The notes below the pieces were generated by a model. The model was not told the origin of the DNA, ran no database searches, and saw nothing but the letters and a program-made list of their open reading frames with translations. This document shows, piece by piece, positions 36,713 to 45,587 of a stretch of 64,000 bases of DNA. Location: assembly GCF_904846285.1 (NCBI RefSeq), contig NZ_CAJHAD010000016.1:1-64000 (forward strand), read 5' to 3'. This stretch comes from Psychrobacter immobilis. GTDB lineage: Bacteria > Pseudomonadota > Gammaproteobacteria > Pseudomonadales > Moraxellaceae. The translations under genes were made by a program, and so were the position numbers. How positions within the stretch are numbered: the stretch's first letter is position 1; each line of letters opens with the position of its first letter.

Positions 36713-37411
36713 TTATTTTTTATAACCACATACCGCCACATAATCGCCGCGATCATAGCCTTCGATGACCTCTTGTACCTTGTCATTGGCATACATAGGA
36801 TGGGTCAATAAAGTCTGCGCATATTCGAAATCGACGAAACCATTGGCTTGCATTAACTCGATTTTCTCATCAGAGGTACGCCAGTTTGCTGACTTCACCA
36901 GCTCAATAGGATAAGGGTCAGCAGGGGAGATGTGTTCGAGTAGTGGATGCTCCCACGTATCTACCGCGCTGGCTAAATTGTATAAGCTGGCAAAACCGCT
37001 TTCTTTTGGCACATCAATCAAGATGAGCTTGCCGCCAGTCTTTAGAGCATCAAATGCCTTTTTAATACAGACATCCAAATCGCTGATATAGCTGACGCTG
37101 CCATTAAACATGATGATATCAAATTTATTAGGCTCAATCTCGCAGGTTTCGGCAGGGCTGATATCTACTTGCAAGCCGCGCTTTTCGGCAACTTCAGCCA
37201 TGTCTTTCGATGGCTCGATACCATGCGTGATATGAATGCCGTAATCTTTGGCCAACAGTGATTCGAAAAGACCACTACCACAGCCGATAGACAATATTTC
37301 GCTATCTTTATCTAAGAAGTGAGCGACCAGTTTTAGCTCACTGGTCAGTAAGTTTTGGTTGTCAAAAAACCAGCTGTCGTACGCGCTTGCGTGTTCATCG
37401 AATGCTGCCAT
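36713..37411 (-). CDS. SAM-dependent class I methyltransferase
   Basis: A 232-residue methyltransferase. Motif I is ILSIGCGSGLFESLL (about 39-53), motif II has an acidic residue in GIEPSKDMA, and FDIIMFNGSVSYI with LKTGGKLILIDVP complete the Rossmann pattern (UbiE/BioC-like). The substrate is not evident. It starts 86 bp after tenA on the same strand behind AGGAG, so it may be under the TPP riboswitch too, which would suggest a thiamine-related or salvage role; this is inference. Confidence 0.85.
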   Translation of the reverse strand: MAAFDEHASAYDSWFFDNQNLLTSELKLVAHFLDKDSEILSIGCGSGLFESLLAKDYGIHITHGIEPSKDMAEVAEKRGLQVDISPAETCEIEPNKFDIIMFNGSVSYISDLDVCIKKAFDALKTGGKLILIDVPKESGFASLYNLASAVDTWEHPLLEHISPADPYPIELVKSANWRTSDEKIELMQANGFVDFEYAQTLLTHPMYANDKVQEVIEGYDRGDYVAVCGYKK

Positions 37412-37497
37412 GGTGTTTCTCCTTGTTGATCGTTATTGTTGATCATTGTTTTTAATTTTAGAGGGTTTTTTTAGAATCAAGCTAGATTGAGTATAAG

Positions 37498-38145
37498 TTA
37501 AGACAAATCTAATGCCTGCTGCCAAAAATTAACTTCCATACGTGCGGCGGTATTAAATAACCGTTGGAACTTGTCTGCCTGAGCAGGGCTGGCATCGGCT
37601 AGCAGCGTATTAATCTGTGCTTCGTTCTGCGCGGTAATTACTTGAAACTCCTCACTAGAAAACACATCAATCCATGGCTGGTAAGGGTTGCCCGTGATAA
37701 AACCTTGCTCTTTGATATGCTTGCTAATTTCAGCATAACCCATCAAGCAAGGCGCAATCGTAGCATATAGCTCGGCCAGTGAGCCTGACATAGCAGCGTC
37801 TAATATATAGCGGCTATAGGCGATGGTTACGGCAGATTCAGCAGCACTCTCTACTTCATCAAGTGGTATATTCCACTGACGACAGAAATCCAGATACATG
37901 CCGATTTCCATATCGAGCATGGCGTTGATACCTGCTTGACCGACGCGCATTTGTGCCAGCGTGTCACTCTTATAGACGCTTAGCGCCATCACGCGGGTAT
38001 AGTGAATTAAGTATAAATAGTCTTGGATGAGGTAGTGACGAAAGCTGTCAGGGGCGAGCGTACCTGCCGCCAATTGCTTGACGAAATCATGCTGAATATA
38101 GTCATCCCATGACGGGCAATTGTGACGTAGCGTTTGGTAATCCAT
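37498..38145 (-). CDS. tenA: Thiaminase II / aminopyrimidine aminohydrolase TenA
   Basis: TenA hydrolyses 4-amino-5-aminomethyl-2-methylpyrimidine to salvage the thiamine pyrimidine. The 215-residue length, HDFVKQLAAGTL-type opening, HYLIQDYLYL, and the C-terminal Glu (RMEVNFWQQA) are signatures; the catalytic cysteine appears in IAPCLMGY. The start is ATG 38145 without a good ribosome binding site. A TPP riboswitch 135 bp upstream makes the thiamine connection very strong. Confidence 0.95.
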   Translation of the reverse strand: MDYQTLRHNCPSWDDYIQHDFVKQLAAGTLAPDSFRHYLIQDYLYLIHYTRVMALSVYKSDTLAQMRVGQAGINAMLDMEIGMYLDFCRQWNIPLDEVESAAESAVTIAYSRYILDAAMSGSLAELYATIAPCLMGYAEISKHIKEQGFITGNPYQPWIDVFSSEEFQVITAQNEAQINTLLADASPAQADKFQRLFNTAARMEVNFWQQALDLS

Positions 38146-38212
38146 AGTTTTTATTTACTTTTATAAAACGCGAGCAAGCAAATGACAGAAAACGAGAAGA
38201 GATAGGGCACAG

Positions 38213-38246
38213 AAAATTTGCCAGTCTAATTTAAATAGATTGGCAA
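38213..38246 (-). terminator. Possible riboswitch expression-platform terminator
   Basis: TAGATTGGCAA (38236-38246) and TTGCCAGTCTA (38218-38228) form an 11-bp stem with one mismatch and a 7-nt loop; on the minus strand it is followed by A then four T. It lies between the TPP aptamer and tenA. The short T run makes the call uncertain. Confidence 0.45.
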
Positions 38247-38280
38247 AATATAAAGTAAATGTGACTTATATATCGACACG

Positions 38281-38382
38281 CTTGTTTCCTACGTCAGTGC
38301 TAACTGCATCAGGTTCGCGGGTAACTCTCAGCCATGATTTTGATTGTACTTAAAACGCCAAAATCAAAGCACCCCGACAAGG
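38281..38382 (-). ncRNA. TPP riboswitch (THI element)
   Basis: Read on the minus strand, the conserved TPP-aptamer parts appear in order: CGGGGTGC, a variable stem, GGCTGAGA, ACCCGCGAACCTGAT and TAGCACTGACGTAGGAA. Helix P1 is closed by CTTGT/ACAAG at the two ends. When thiamine pyrophosphate is bound such elements normally lower expression of the downstream gene, here tenA and perhaps the methyltransferase. Confidence 0.95.
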
Positions 38383-38454
38383 TTTATTTTTTAATAATAA
38401 ATATAAAATTCAGATATAGTCAGTTAAAAATAAAAGCGATACGTTATAGCTGTG
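38383..38454. other. Leader and promoter region before the TPP riboswitch
   Basis: This AT-rich stretch separates the TPP aptamer from the 74-bp repeat and should hold the tenA promoter, though no convincing -35/-10 pair can be singled out. Confidence 0.3.
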
Positions 38455-38528
38455 TGCGACTGGTATAAATTTTCCTTGCTTGCTGTTATCACAGAGGCTA
38501 CGAAAAACTCATCCTAGTCGCACTGTAT
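38455..38528 (+). repeat. 74-bp dispersed repeat with terminal inverted repeats, copy 2
   Basis: Matches the copy at 11613-11686 at 69 of 74 positions, same orientation. The ends TGCGACTGG and CTAGTCGCA are inverted with one mismatch. It lies between the tenA riboswitch region and the 3' side of the TetR gene. No open frame. Confidence 0.85.
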
Positions 38529-38673
38529 AGATTTGAAAGTAATTCTAATAGCGTTGAGCTACTGTTGAAGTAGTTCGTGTTTAAGCAGCTCAGCTATATG
38601 ATAGGCGAACTCAGTCATCATTAGCAAGTGATGTCCAAACAACCATCAATAAAAGCAACTTAGATTTAAAAAT

Positions 38674-39264
38674 CTATTTTTTATCGAGCTGTTCAATAGA
38701 AGTATGGTAGAGCATGAGCATGGCTTTAAAACGGCGCTCATATAAGCCTTCTGCATACAGAAGCTCCACACTTAAGCTATCAATCACGCCTAGATAAGCA
38801 TCGCTATACAGCTCTAGCTGCTCAGAGTCTAGCTGATAAGGCTGTAGAGCCAGCTGTATTTGTTCCGTCAGTACCTCAATATAAACGTTAAAAGTTGCCG
38901 CACTGGTATCAGTCAGAAGCACAGGTGCGGCATAGGCCATGCGAATTAAAAACCGTAAGGTAATCGCGCTTTCGTAACGCGCTTTAAAAGCATGGCAATA
39001 CGCTTCACCGGGAGCAGGAAATTCACTAACCGTCGCAAAGCATGATTTAATAAATGTACATTCTGACTCAAGTGCATCTTGTAGTAACTCCAAAAATATG
39101 GCTTCTTTACTGACAAAATGCGTATAGAGAGAGGCTTTGCGGATACCCACAGCCTTGGCAATATCACTGAGTGATGCGCCCTCGTAGCCGTACATAAAGA
39201 AAGGCTCAAACGCGGCATCAATAATACGTTGCTTAGCGTTTGAGCGTGGTTTATGGCTTTGCAT
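38674..39264 (-). CDS. TetR/AcrR family transcriptional regulator
   Basis: A 196-residue regulator. The N-terminal helix-turn-helix is clear (KQRIIDAAFEPFFMYGYEG, SLSDIAKAVGIRKASLYTHF); the C-terminal ligand domain is diverse as usual. It has a strong GAGGAGG. It overlaps the end of the MFS exporter gene by 14 bp, so both are in one transcript and it most likely represses that exporter through the operator at 40524-40537. The inducer is unknown. Confidence 0.92.
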   Translation of the reverse strand: MQSHKPRSNAKQRIIDAAFEPFFMYGYEGASLSDIAKAVGIRKASLYTHFVSKEAIFLELLQDALESECTFIKSCFATVSEFPAPGEAYCHAFKARYESAITLRFLIRMAYAAPVLLTDTSAATFNVYIEVLTEQIQLALQPYQLDSEQLELYSDAYLGVIDSLSVELLYAEGLYERRFKAMLMLYHTSIEQLDKK

Positions 39265-40483
39265 AAGCCTCCTCTAATGATGTTGTGGCGACAGTAGTAT
39301 AAGGTTTTAAGCTTCTAGAACCGAGATAGACCAATGCTAAAATAATTGGTCCCATGGCACCTAGCAAAATTAGCCAATATAAGGTGTTATTCTGAACCAG
39401 TTGTCCCGCGATGGGTGTGGCAGTAGATGAGAGTAACATAGGAATGGCGCCCAATAAAGCCGCGCTTGAACCTAAAGCGCTGCGCTGCGAGTCCATTGCA
39501 ATTGCCATCAGCGTCGCTTCTAATACACCGAGACCAAATAATCCCAAGGCAATACCAGTGACAATACCGACCAAACCCATCGATAGCAGATAAGCGACGA
39601 TGCAGACGGCACTACCGAGCATCATGACACCGGCACCGATTAAGGCCAAATGTGATGCTGATATTTTTTTGACCAAATAAGCGGTAGAAGAAGCGCCTAA
39701 AATCAAACTGATGCTGGTCAAGCCAAAGACAAAACCAAATTGCTCTAGGCTAAGACCGTAGTCGTATTGATAAACATAAGCAGAACCACCGATGTAGGCA
39801 AACAAAAAGAAATACACCGCAGATAGCGCAAATAGATTAAAGACAAAGGTTTTGTTCTTCAATATGCCGACATAAATGCTGGTGATATTTTTTATATTTA
39901 ATTGAATGCGCTTGTCTTTCGGCAAGGTTTCTTCGATATTCAACAGCGTATTAATGAGTACAATCATACCTAACGCCGCCAGAATAAACATAACGCCGCG
40001 CCAACCATAATGCGCACCGACGATACCGCCGATTGCTGGCGCAACGATTGGACCTAATGCCACAATGGTATTTAATAAAGCATAAATTTGGGCAGCTCTT
40101 GATCCATCGACGAGATCACGTACCATGCTCATCACCACCACGATAGCCATCGATGCGCCAAGACCTTGCAAAATGCGGGCAAAGATTAGGCTTTCAATAC
40201 TTTGTGACCACATCGCCCATACTGAAGCACCAATATATGCCAGCAAGCCTACAGATAATGGTGCTATTCGCCCTATGGCATCAGATACAGGACCAAATAC
40301 CAGCTGTCCTAAACCCATAAAGATAAGAAAGACGGTCAGCGTGATTTGCGTGGTGGCGTAGGAGGTATTGAGGTCTGTTGCCATATTTGGCATTGAGGCC
40401 AAATACATGTCAATCGCTGCAGGGCCAAGCGCTACAATGATGGCAAGAGAGATGACTATTTTTAAGCTGATTTGTTTATTCAT
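39251..40483 (-). CDS. Bcr/CflA family multidrug efflux MFS transporter
   Basis: A 410-residue MFS protein with twelve membrane helices. PAAIDMYLASMPNMATDL at about 22-39 is the Bcr/CflA signature, followed by motif A-like GQLVFGPVSDAIGR and the antiporter motif-C-type GPIVAPAIGGIVG. Such pumps export drugs, sulfonamides or dipeptides by proton antiport; the substrate here is not known. It is first in a two-gene transcript with the TetR regulator. Confidence 0.92.
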   Translation of the reverse strand: MNKQISLKIVISLAIIVALGPAAIDMYLASMPNMATDLNTSYATTQITLTVFLIFMGLGQLVFGPVSDAIGRIAPLSVGLLAYIGASVWAMWSQSIESLIFARILQGLGASMAIVVVMSMVRDLVDGSRAAQIYALLNTIVALGPIVAPAIGGIVGAHYGWRGVMFILAALGMIVLINTLLNIEETLPKDKRIQLNIKNITSIYVGILKNKTFVFNLFALSAVYFFLFAYIGGSAYVYQYDYGLSLEQFGFVFGLTSISLILGASSTAYLVKKISASHLALIGAGVMMLGSAVCIVAYLLSMGLVGIVTGIALGLFGLGVLEATLMAIAMDSQRSALGSSAALLGAIPMLLSSTATPIAGQLVQNNTLYWLILLGAMGPIILALVYLGSRSLKPYTTVATTSLEEAYAKP

Positions 40484-40523
40484 AAGAGTACACTGTTAAC
40501 TATTTATCCATTTAATTTTTTAG

Positions 40524-40537
40524 CTACCGAACGGTAG
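40524..40537. promoter_or_regulatory. TetR-type operator
   Basis: CTACCG-aa-CGGTAG is a perfect inverted repeat, extended by one more matching pair with flanking TA/GT bases. It overlaps the expected transcription start of the MFS-TetR transcript and looks like the TACCTACCG..CGGTAGGTA type sites bound by TetR-family repressors. Confidence 0.7.
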
Positions 40538-40540
40538 GTA

Positions 40541-40569
40541 GTTATACTCGCTATTTTAAATAAAGGCAA
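40541..40569 (-). promoter_or_regulatory. Promoter of the MFS-TetR transcript
   Basis: On the minus strand TTGCCT (40569-40564) is 17 bp from TATAAC (40546-40541). The operator lies immediately downstream, so bound repressor would block initiation. Confidence 0.6.
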
Positions 40570-40639
40570 TATTTTTATGAATTAATTGCTTATGTAATGC
40601 TATAGCGGCTCAATATTTAATGGATAAACACTAATAGCT

Positions 40640-40681
40640 ATTAAATAACAGCCATCAAATAGCCGGCATCAAATAACAAGC
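40640..40681. repeat. 14-bp tandem repeat, three units
   Basis: ATTAAATAACAGCC, ATCAAATAGCCGGC and ATCAAATAACAAGC follow one another without gaps, just before the rpoD terminator. The array has no coding role. Confidence 0.65.
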
Positions 40682-40683
40682 AC

Positions 40684-40712
40684 AAAAAAGCTGAGACATG
40701 CTCAGCTTTTTT
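40684..40712 (-). terminator. Terminator of rpoD
   Basis: AAAAAAGCTGAG and CTCAGCTTTTTT form a perfect 12-bp stem with loop ACATG, about 50 bp after the rpoD stop codon; T runs in both directions. Confidence 0.9.
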
Positions 40713-40760
40713 AGTTTGTCATTAAGAATGTTGATATGTGCTTAGCACATACTATTTCAA

Positions 40761-42677
40761 TTAGTCATTTTCAAGGAAAGAGCGTAAATGCTCAGAACGT
40801 GATGGATGACGCAATTTACGTAATGCTTTTGCTTCGATCTGACGAATACGCTCACGCGTCACATCAAACTGCTTACCAACTTCCTCTAACGTATGATCGG
40901 TTGGCATATCGATACCAAAACGCATTTTTAGCACACGTGCTTCACGCTCAGTCAGATTACCCAATACGTCACGCGTGGCTTCACGCAGACCAGCTGCGGT
41001 CGCATCATCAACAGGGCTTGAAATCGTACCATCTTCGATAAAGTCACCTAGGTGTGAGTCTTCATCGTCACCGATAGGCGTCTCCATAGAGATAGGCTCT
41101 TTGGCAATCTTTAGCACTTTACGGACTTTAACTTCGTCCATCTCTAAGCGTTCGCCTAATTCCTCAGGCGTTGGCTCGCGACCCATCTCTTGCAGCAATT
41201 GACGTGAGACACGGTTTATCTTGTTAATGGTCTCAATCATATGCACAGGGATACGAATCGTGCGTGCTTGGTCAGCGATAGAGCGGGTAATCGCCTGACG
41301 AATCCACCAAGTAGCATAGGTCGAGAATTTATAACCACGGCGGTATTCAAATTTATCGACCGCTTTCATCAGACCGATATTACCTTCTTGGATTAAGTCC
41401 AAGAACTGTAGACCACGGTTGGTATATTTCTTAGCGATAGAAATTACCAGACGTAGGTTAGCTTCGACCATCTCTTTCTTGGCACGGCGCGCTTTGGCTT
41501 CACCAACCGCCATACGACGGGCAACGTCTTTCATGTCGTGAATTTTCATGTCGAGCTGTTGCTCGTAATCACGAATTTTACGTTGTAGTAAAATCACATC
41601 GTCAGCGACTTTTTCTAGCGTACCCGCAAAAGCAGGCTTACCTTTGATACGCTCAATGAGCCAATCAACGTTGGTTTCATTGCTAGGGAAAGTTTTACGG
41701 AACTCATCGCGCGGCATACGACCACGGCGAATGACCAAACGCATGATTTGACGCTCTTGTTTACGCACATCATCATAAACATCATGCATGATAGCCATGA
41801 CTTGGTCTGACAAACGATTGTTTAGCTTGAGCATCATAAAGCGTTCAGCAAGTAAAGAATACGCAGTATCGGCTTCTACGCTACCACGGCCATAATCAAG
41901 CAAGGCTTGTTTGGCTTTGATAAATAAGTGTTCGATCTCTTCTAGGCGCAGACGTACTTCTTCTGGATCGATACCGCCGGTTTCTTCTTCGGCTTCTTCT
42001 TCAACTTCTTCTTCGTCTTCGTCATCATCATCGCGCGCCGCTTTTACTTTGGCTTTGATAACAGGCGGGTTTTCCTTTTCTTCTTTAATACGCTCGCGCT
42101 CTTCTTTCGCCGCTTCTTTGGCTTCTTGGGCAGCGATCTTGTCTGCTTCAGTTTCAGGATCTAAAAAACCAGTGATAACATCAGACAGTTTTTTCTCACC
42201 ATCTTGTACTTTTTGATACTCGTCAAGGACGAACTGCACTGTGCCCGGCCAGTAAGACATGGCATGCTGCACGTCACGAATACCTTCTTCGATACGCTTG
42301 GCGATGGCAATCTCGCCCTCACGGGTTAAGAGATCAACCGTACCCATTTCACGCATATACATACGCACAGGGTCAGTAGTGCGACCAGGATCGGTCTCAA
42401 CTGCTGCTAATACTGCGGCTGCCTCATCGGCTGCTGATTCGTCATCATTTGAATCATCGTTCATCAAGATGTCATCGGCATCGGGCGCAGATTCAAAAAT
42501 TTTAATGCCAACGTCCGTTAGCATTTGCACGATATCTTCAATCTGATCACTTTCAGTAATAGAGTCGGGCAGTTGGTCATTCACCTCAGCATAGGTCAAA
42601 TACCCTTGCTCTTTACCCATTTGGATTAAGGTGGCCAGTTGAGATGTGGACTTAGAAACTGACTTATCGTTCATAAA
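40761..42677 (-). CDS. rpoD: RNA polymerase primary sigma factor RpoD (sigma-70)
   Basis: About 638 residues. Region 1.1 opens the protein, region 1.2 has [14 protein letters not shown], the non-conserved region holds an acidic run of Asp/Glu (about 10 kDa charged insertion, [13 protein letters not shown]), and regions 2-4 are complete (RFMMLKLNN.., [22 protein letters not shown]-like [20 protein letters not shown]). The start is ATG 42677, matching sigma factors of relatives; the frame extends to 42701. rpoD-dnaG linkage is conserved, though here 600 bp separate them. Confidence 0.97.
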   Translation of the reverse strand, partial: FMNDKSVSKSTSQLATLIQMGKEQGYLTYAEVNDQLPDSITESDQIEDIVQMLTDVGIKIFESAPDADDILMNDDSNDDESAADEAAAVLAAVETDPGRTTDPVRMYMREMGTVDLLTREGEIAIAKRIEEGIRDVQHAMSYWPGTVQFVLDEYQKVQDGEKKLSDVITGFLDPETEADKIAAQEAKEAAKEERERIKEEKENPPVIKAKVKAARDDDDEDEEEVEEEAEEETGGIDPEEVRLRLEEIEHLFIKAKQALLDYGRGSVEADTAYSLLAERFMMLKLNNRLSDQVMAIMHDVYDDVRKQERQIMRLVIRRGRMPRDEFRKTFPSNETNVDWLIERIKGKPAFAGTLEKVADDVILLQRKIRDYEQQLDMKIHDMKDVARRMAVGEAKARRAKKEMVEANLRLVISIAKKYTNRGLQFLDLIQEGNIGLMKAVDKFEYRRGYKFSTYATWWIRQAITRSIADQARTIRIPVHMIETINKINRVSRQLLQEMGREPTPEELGERLEMDEVKVRKVLKIAKEPISMETPIGDDEDSHLGDFIEDGTISSPVDDATAAGLREATRDVLGNLTEREARVLKMRFGIDMPTDHTLEEVGKQFDVTRERIRQIEAKALRKLRHPSRSEHLRSFLEND

Positions 42678-42701
42678 TACTCGCTTGCTTGTATCGGACA
42701 T

Positions 42702-43302
42702 TTTTATATTGTGACTCGCTATCGCTCGCTGGGTGCGTTGATATAATCAATCGATTCATCAAGATATGGCGTAAAGGTTGTCAATAATAACAAAAATGAG
42801 TGGATATGAATAAAGGCTCAAAATACTACAATTACAATACTAAAAAACCGCTAAAAATTGGTCATGCGCAAAATACTTCAAAATCATATTATCTAAAAAA
42901 TACTATTAATTAAAAAACAACACTACCTAAGAATACTGTGAGCTAAAAAATGGCAATCCAAAAATACGGCGTTTTAAAACTTATCTTTTAAAAAGCGCAT
43001 TTAAAAATGTATACCTAAAGCTGTGTTTTTACCTAAAACAGTGCTTAATGATGCGGGTTTATCGTCATCTATTAAGTCGTGCTATAAATAGTTAGCGACA
43101 CAGTTTAACACAAACCAGCATAATCAAGCACGAGCTAGTGATGCTCGCTGCTATTTATCTACCAATTATTTTTCACCCATTGGTTTTTTATCAGTAGCCT
43201 AATTGAGGGCTGTATATGCAACTTGGCATAATCATTAATAGTGGGGGCAACCTCGATGCTTTTAAAGGGTTGCTACTCATAAATAAAAATTCTGCCTAGC
43301 TG
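42702..43302. other. Gene-free region between dnaG and rpoD
   Basis: About 600 bp without a frame. It must hold the rpoD promoter. It contains a nested inverted repeat: ATAAATAG (43084-43091) with CTATTTAT (43151-43158), enclosing CGAGC (43131-43135) and GCTCG (43143-43147). The rest is an AT-rich tract with many AAAA runs. A small RNA cannot be excluded. Confidence 0.45.
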
Positions 43303-45447
43303 TTAAGATTTAACCGTTGTCATTTGTGCCGATTGCTCTGCTTGCTGCGCACGTAACCAGTCATTCAATAATTGTGATTGCTTACGGACAATCGCCAGCT
43401 TTATGTTGTCAGGGTTCTTGACCAAATCTTGGATTTTTTTCTTCATATGACGTTCAATCATTTGGCTGACCAATTCTTCGACCAAACCATCAAGGCTTAA
43501 GATATTGCGCGTGGTAAGGGCTTTATAAAATCCACCCCAATCGCGGCTAAGCGTCTCTTGGGTGCTGGGTTTGACATTCGATAAGATAAAGTGCGCCGCT
43601 GCATTGGCGTCTTTTGGCAGATAATTAAGACAGCGCTTAATGGTGCTGACGATATCGAGCAGGGCATCATCTTGCAGGTCCTCCCAAGCCAGTGGACGCA
43701 ATGTATCGGCAGAGGCTTTTTGTTTAATATGAGCCGGCAGCTTTAACTCATTAATACCTGCCTGCTGCCAAATGGCTTCGATAGGGTCATCACTCAAGGC
43801 ACGTGGTTGGAATAAAAAACACAGCTGCAATTGCTGACTGATGGTCATATCACCATCAAAATCTAGCAGCGCGTCTTTGGCGTCCTTATTCTGATTGCGT
43901 TTACCGCCAAGCTTTTGATAAATGTCATTGTTCAGCAAGTAGCGAAAGCTACTGCCTTTAGGTAGAGCAGTGGTCAAAGCGCGTACTTGCGACATGAGCT
44001 TGGCTTTACCTTCTGCCAAGGTTAAGTCATAACGCTCGCTTAAATAGGCAAAAATATACTGAGATAGCGGCATGGCCGTAGCGATTTGCTCGCGCATCGC
44101 ATCTGCCCCCTGACTTTTAATAAAAGTATCAGGGTCATGATTGTTAGGTAATGTTAAAAACCTTAGCTCTTTATCATCGCCAAGCACAGGCAGCGCCACT
44201 TCAAGGGTACGCCAAGCGGCTTTTTGCCCCGCGCTATCACCATCGAAGCTCAATGTCAGGGTAGGGTTTAATGTCAATAGCCGTGATATTTGACTCTCAT
44301 TAATCGCCGTACCCATAGAAGCAATGGCACCATGGATACCGGCTTGATAAAGGGCAATGACATCCATATAGCCTTCGACCACCAGCCAATCATTTGCGCG
44401 CTGCTGGCGAGATTCATAGTAGCCGTATAGTACGTGCTGCTTATGGAAAACGGGTGAGTCAGAGGAATTGATATATTTGGGCTTCACTTCGTCATCGAGC
44501 GCGCGACCACCAAAACCAATGGTACGACCTTGGTTATCGCGAATCGGGAAAATAACCCGATCACGAAGCAAGTCGTAATCACGCCCTGATTCTGATTTGC
44601 GTACTAAGCCTAATGCTTTAAGGCCTTCAATATCCTGCGGGAATTGATGCTCAAGATGCTGCCAACCAAATGGCGCATAGCCAAGACCAAAGGTTTCAAA
44701 GATGTCGTCAGTAATACCGCGCGATAAAAAATAGTGCTTGGCATGCGGATGAATGGTGAGATTGTGCTGATAAAACTGCTGTATCTGCTCTAATAGCTCA
44801 TAAAGATTGCCGTCTTTATCAGAGGCACTATTGTCATCGTAGAGAGCGGTAGTATCAGCATCATTAGTCAACCATGCAGGCGGATAGCCATTATCAGCTT
44901 GATGCTCTGTATTATAAGCATCTGAATCATAATCATCCGCCATATAAGGCATAGAGTCATAGGAACCTAGTGGCGGGTAGTTCTCATAGCTATTATTATA
45001 ATTACTATCGTTATAATCCGATTGCATATGCCCTGATGACGTATCAGCAGATACTTGCTCAGTGTTTGAATGTTTTTTCGGTGTTTGAGTTGCTACTACG
45101 GGCTTTACAATTGGCTGTTTTTTACTACGCTGATAGCTGACATTTTGCTGCTCTTCTTTTGGCACTTCGATGCCTGTTTGTTTGGACAGCTCATTAACCG
45201 CTTCGATAAAAGTTAAGTTTTCATAATCACGTAAAAAACTGATGGCATTACCACCGACACTACAGCCAAAGCAGTGATAGATGTTTTTTTGCGGATTGAC
45301 ATAAAAAGAGGGCGACTTTTCGCCATGAAACGGGCAGCAGCCTTTGTACTCACTACCGGCACGTTTAAGCGTGGTATGACGCCCAATGATACTGATTAAG
45401 TCAGCTTGGCTATTTAATTGCTCAAGAATATGATTTGGGATGCTCAT
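43303..45447 (-). CDS. dnaG: DNA primase DnaG with expanded linker
   Basis: The 714-residue primase has the CHC2 zinc finger (C38, H41, C59, C62 in CCPFHGEK and HCFGC), then the RNA polymerase core with a TOPRIM fold (VVEGYMDVIALYQAG and SFDGDSAGQKAAWRT), and a C-terminal helicase-binding domain. Between the zinc finger and the core (about residues 100-215) there is a long, low-complexity linker rich in Tyr, Asn, Asp and Ser; Escherichia coli DnaG has 581 residues. The role of the insertion is unknown. Confidence 0.96.
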   Translation of the reverse strand: MSIPNHILEQLNSQADLISIIGRHTTLKRAGSEYKGCCPFHGEKSPSFYVNPQKNIYHCFGCSVGGNAISFLRDYENLTFIEAVNELSKQTGIEVPKEEQQNVSYQRSKKQPIVKPVVATQTPKKHSNTEQVSADTSSGHMQSDYNDSNYNNSYENYPPLGSYDSMPYMADDYDSDAYNTEHQADNGYPPAWLTNDADTTALYDDNSASDKDGNLYELLEQIQQFYQHNLTIHPHAKHYFLSRGITDDIFETFGLGYAPFGWQHLEHQFPQDIEGLKALGLVRKSESGRDYDLLRDRVIFPIRDNQGRTIGFGGRALDDEVKPKYINSSDSPVFHKQHVLYGYYESRQQRANDWLVVEGYMDVIALYQAGIHGAIASMGTAINESQISRLLTLNPTLTLSFDGDSAGQKAAWRTLEVALPVLGDDKELRFLTLPNNHDPDTFIKSQGADAMREQIATAMPLSQYIFAYLSERYDLTLAEGKAKLMSQVRALTTALPKGSSFRYLLNNDIYQKLGGKRNQNKDAKDALLDFDGDMTISQQLQLCFLFQPRALSDDPIEAIWQQAGINELKLPAHIKQKASADTLRPLAWEDLQDDALLDIVSTIKRCLNYLPKDANAAAHFILSNVKPSTQETLSRDWGGFYKALTTRNILSLDGLVEELVSQMIERHMKKKIQDLVKNPDNIKLAIVRKQSQLLNDWLRAQQAEQSAQMTTVKS

Positions 45448-45508
45448 GCAAAAAACAGTTTACCATAGGTCAATTATTTTGGAACAGACAGATTAAGCGA
45501 TATATAGC

Positions 45509-45542
45509 AAAACAAGGCCAACAGAATGTTGACCTTGTTTTT
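45509..45542 (-). terminator. Terminator of bamD
   Basis: AACAAGGCCAAC and GTTGACCTTGTT pair with one mismatch around loop AGAAT, followed on the minus strand by four T. It lies between the bamD stop and the dnaG start. Confidence 0.8.
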
Positions 45543-45587
45543 GATGATAGGCGCTAAGCGTCTAAAATAGACGAGAGTAGTATCAGC

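Noticed and set aside
41911..42546. Plus-strand Ser-rich open frames inside rpoD.
   Set aside because: Shadow of the acidic codons of RpoD on the other strand.
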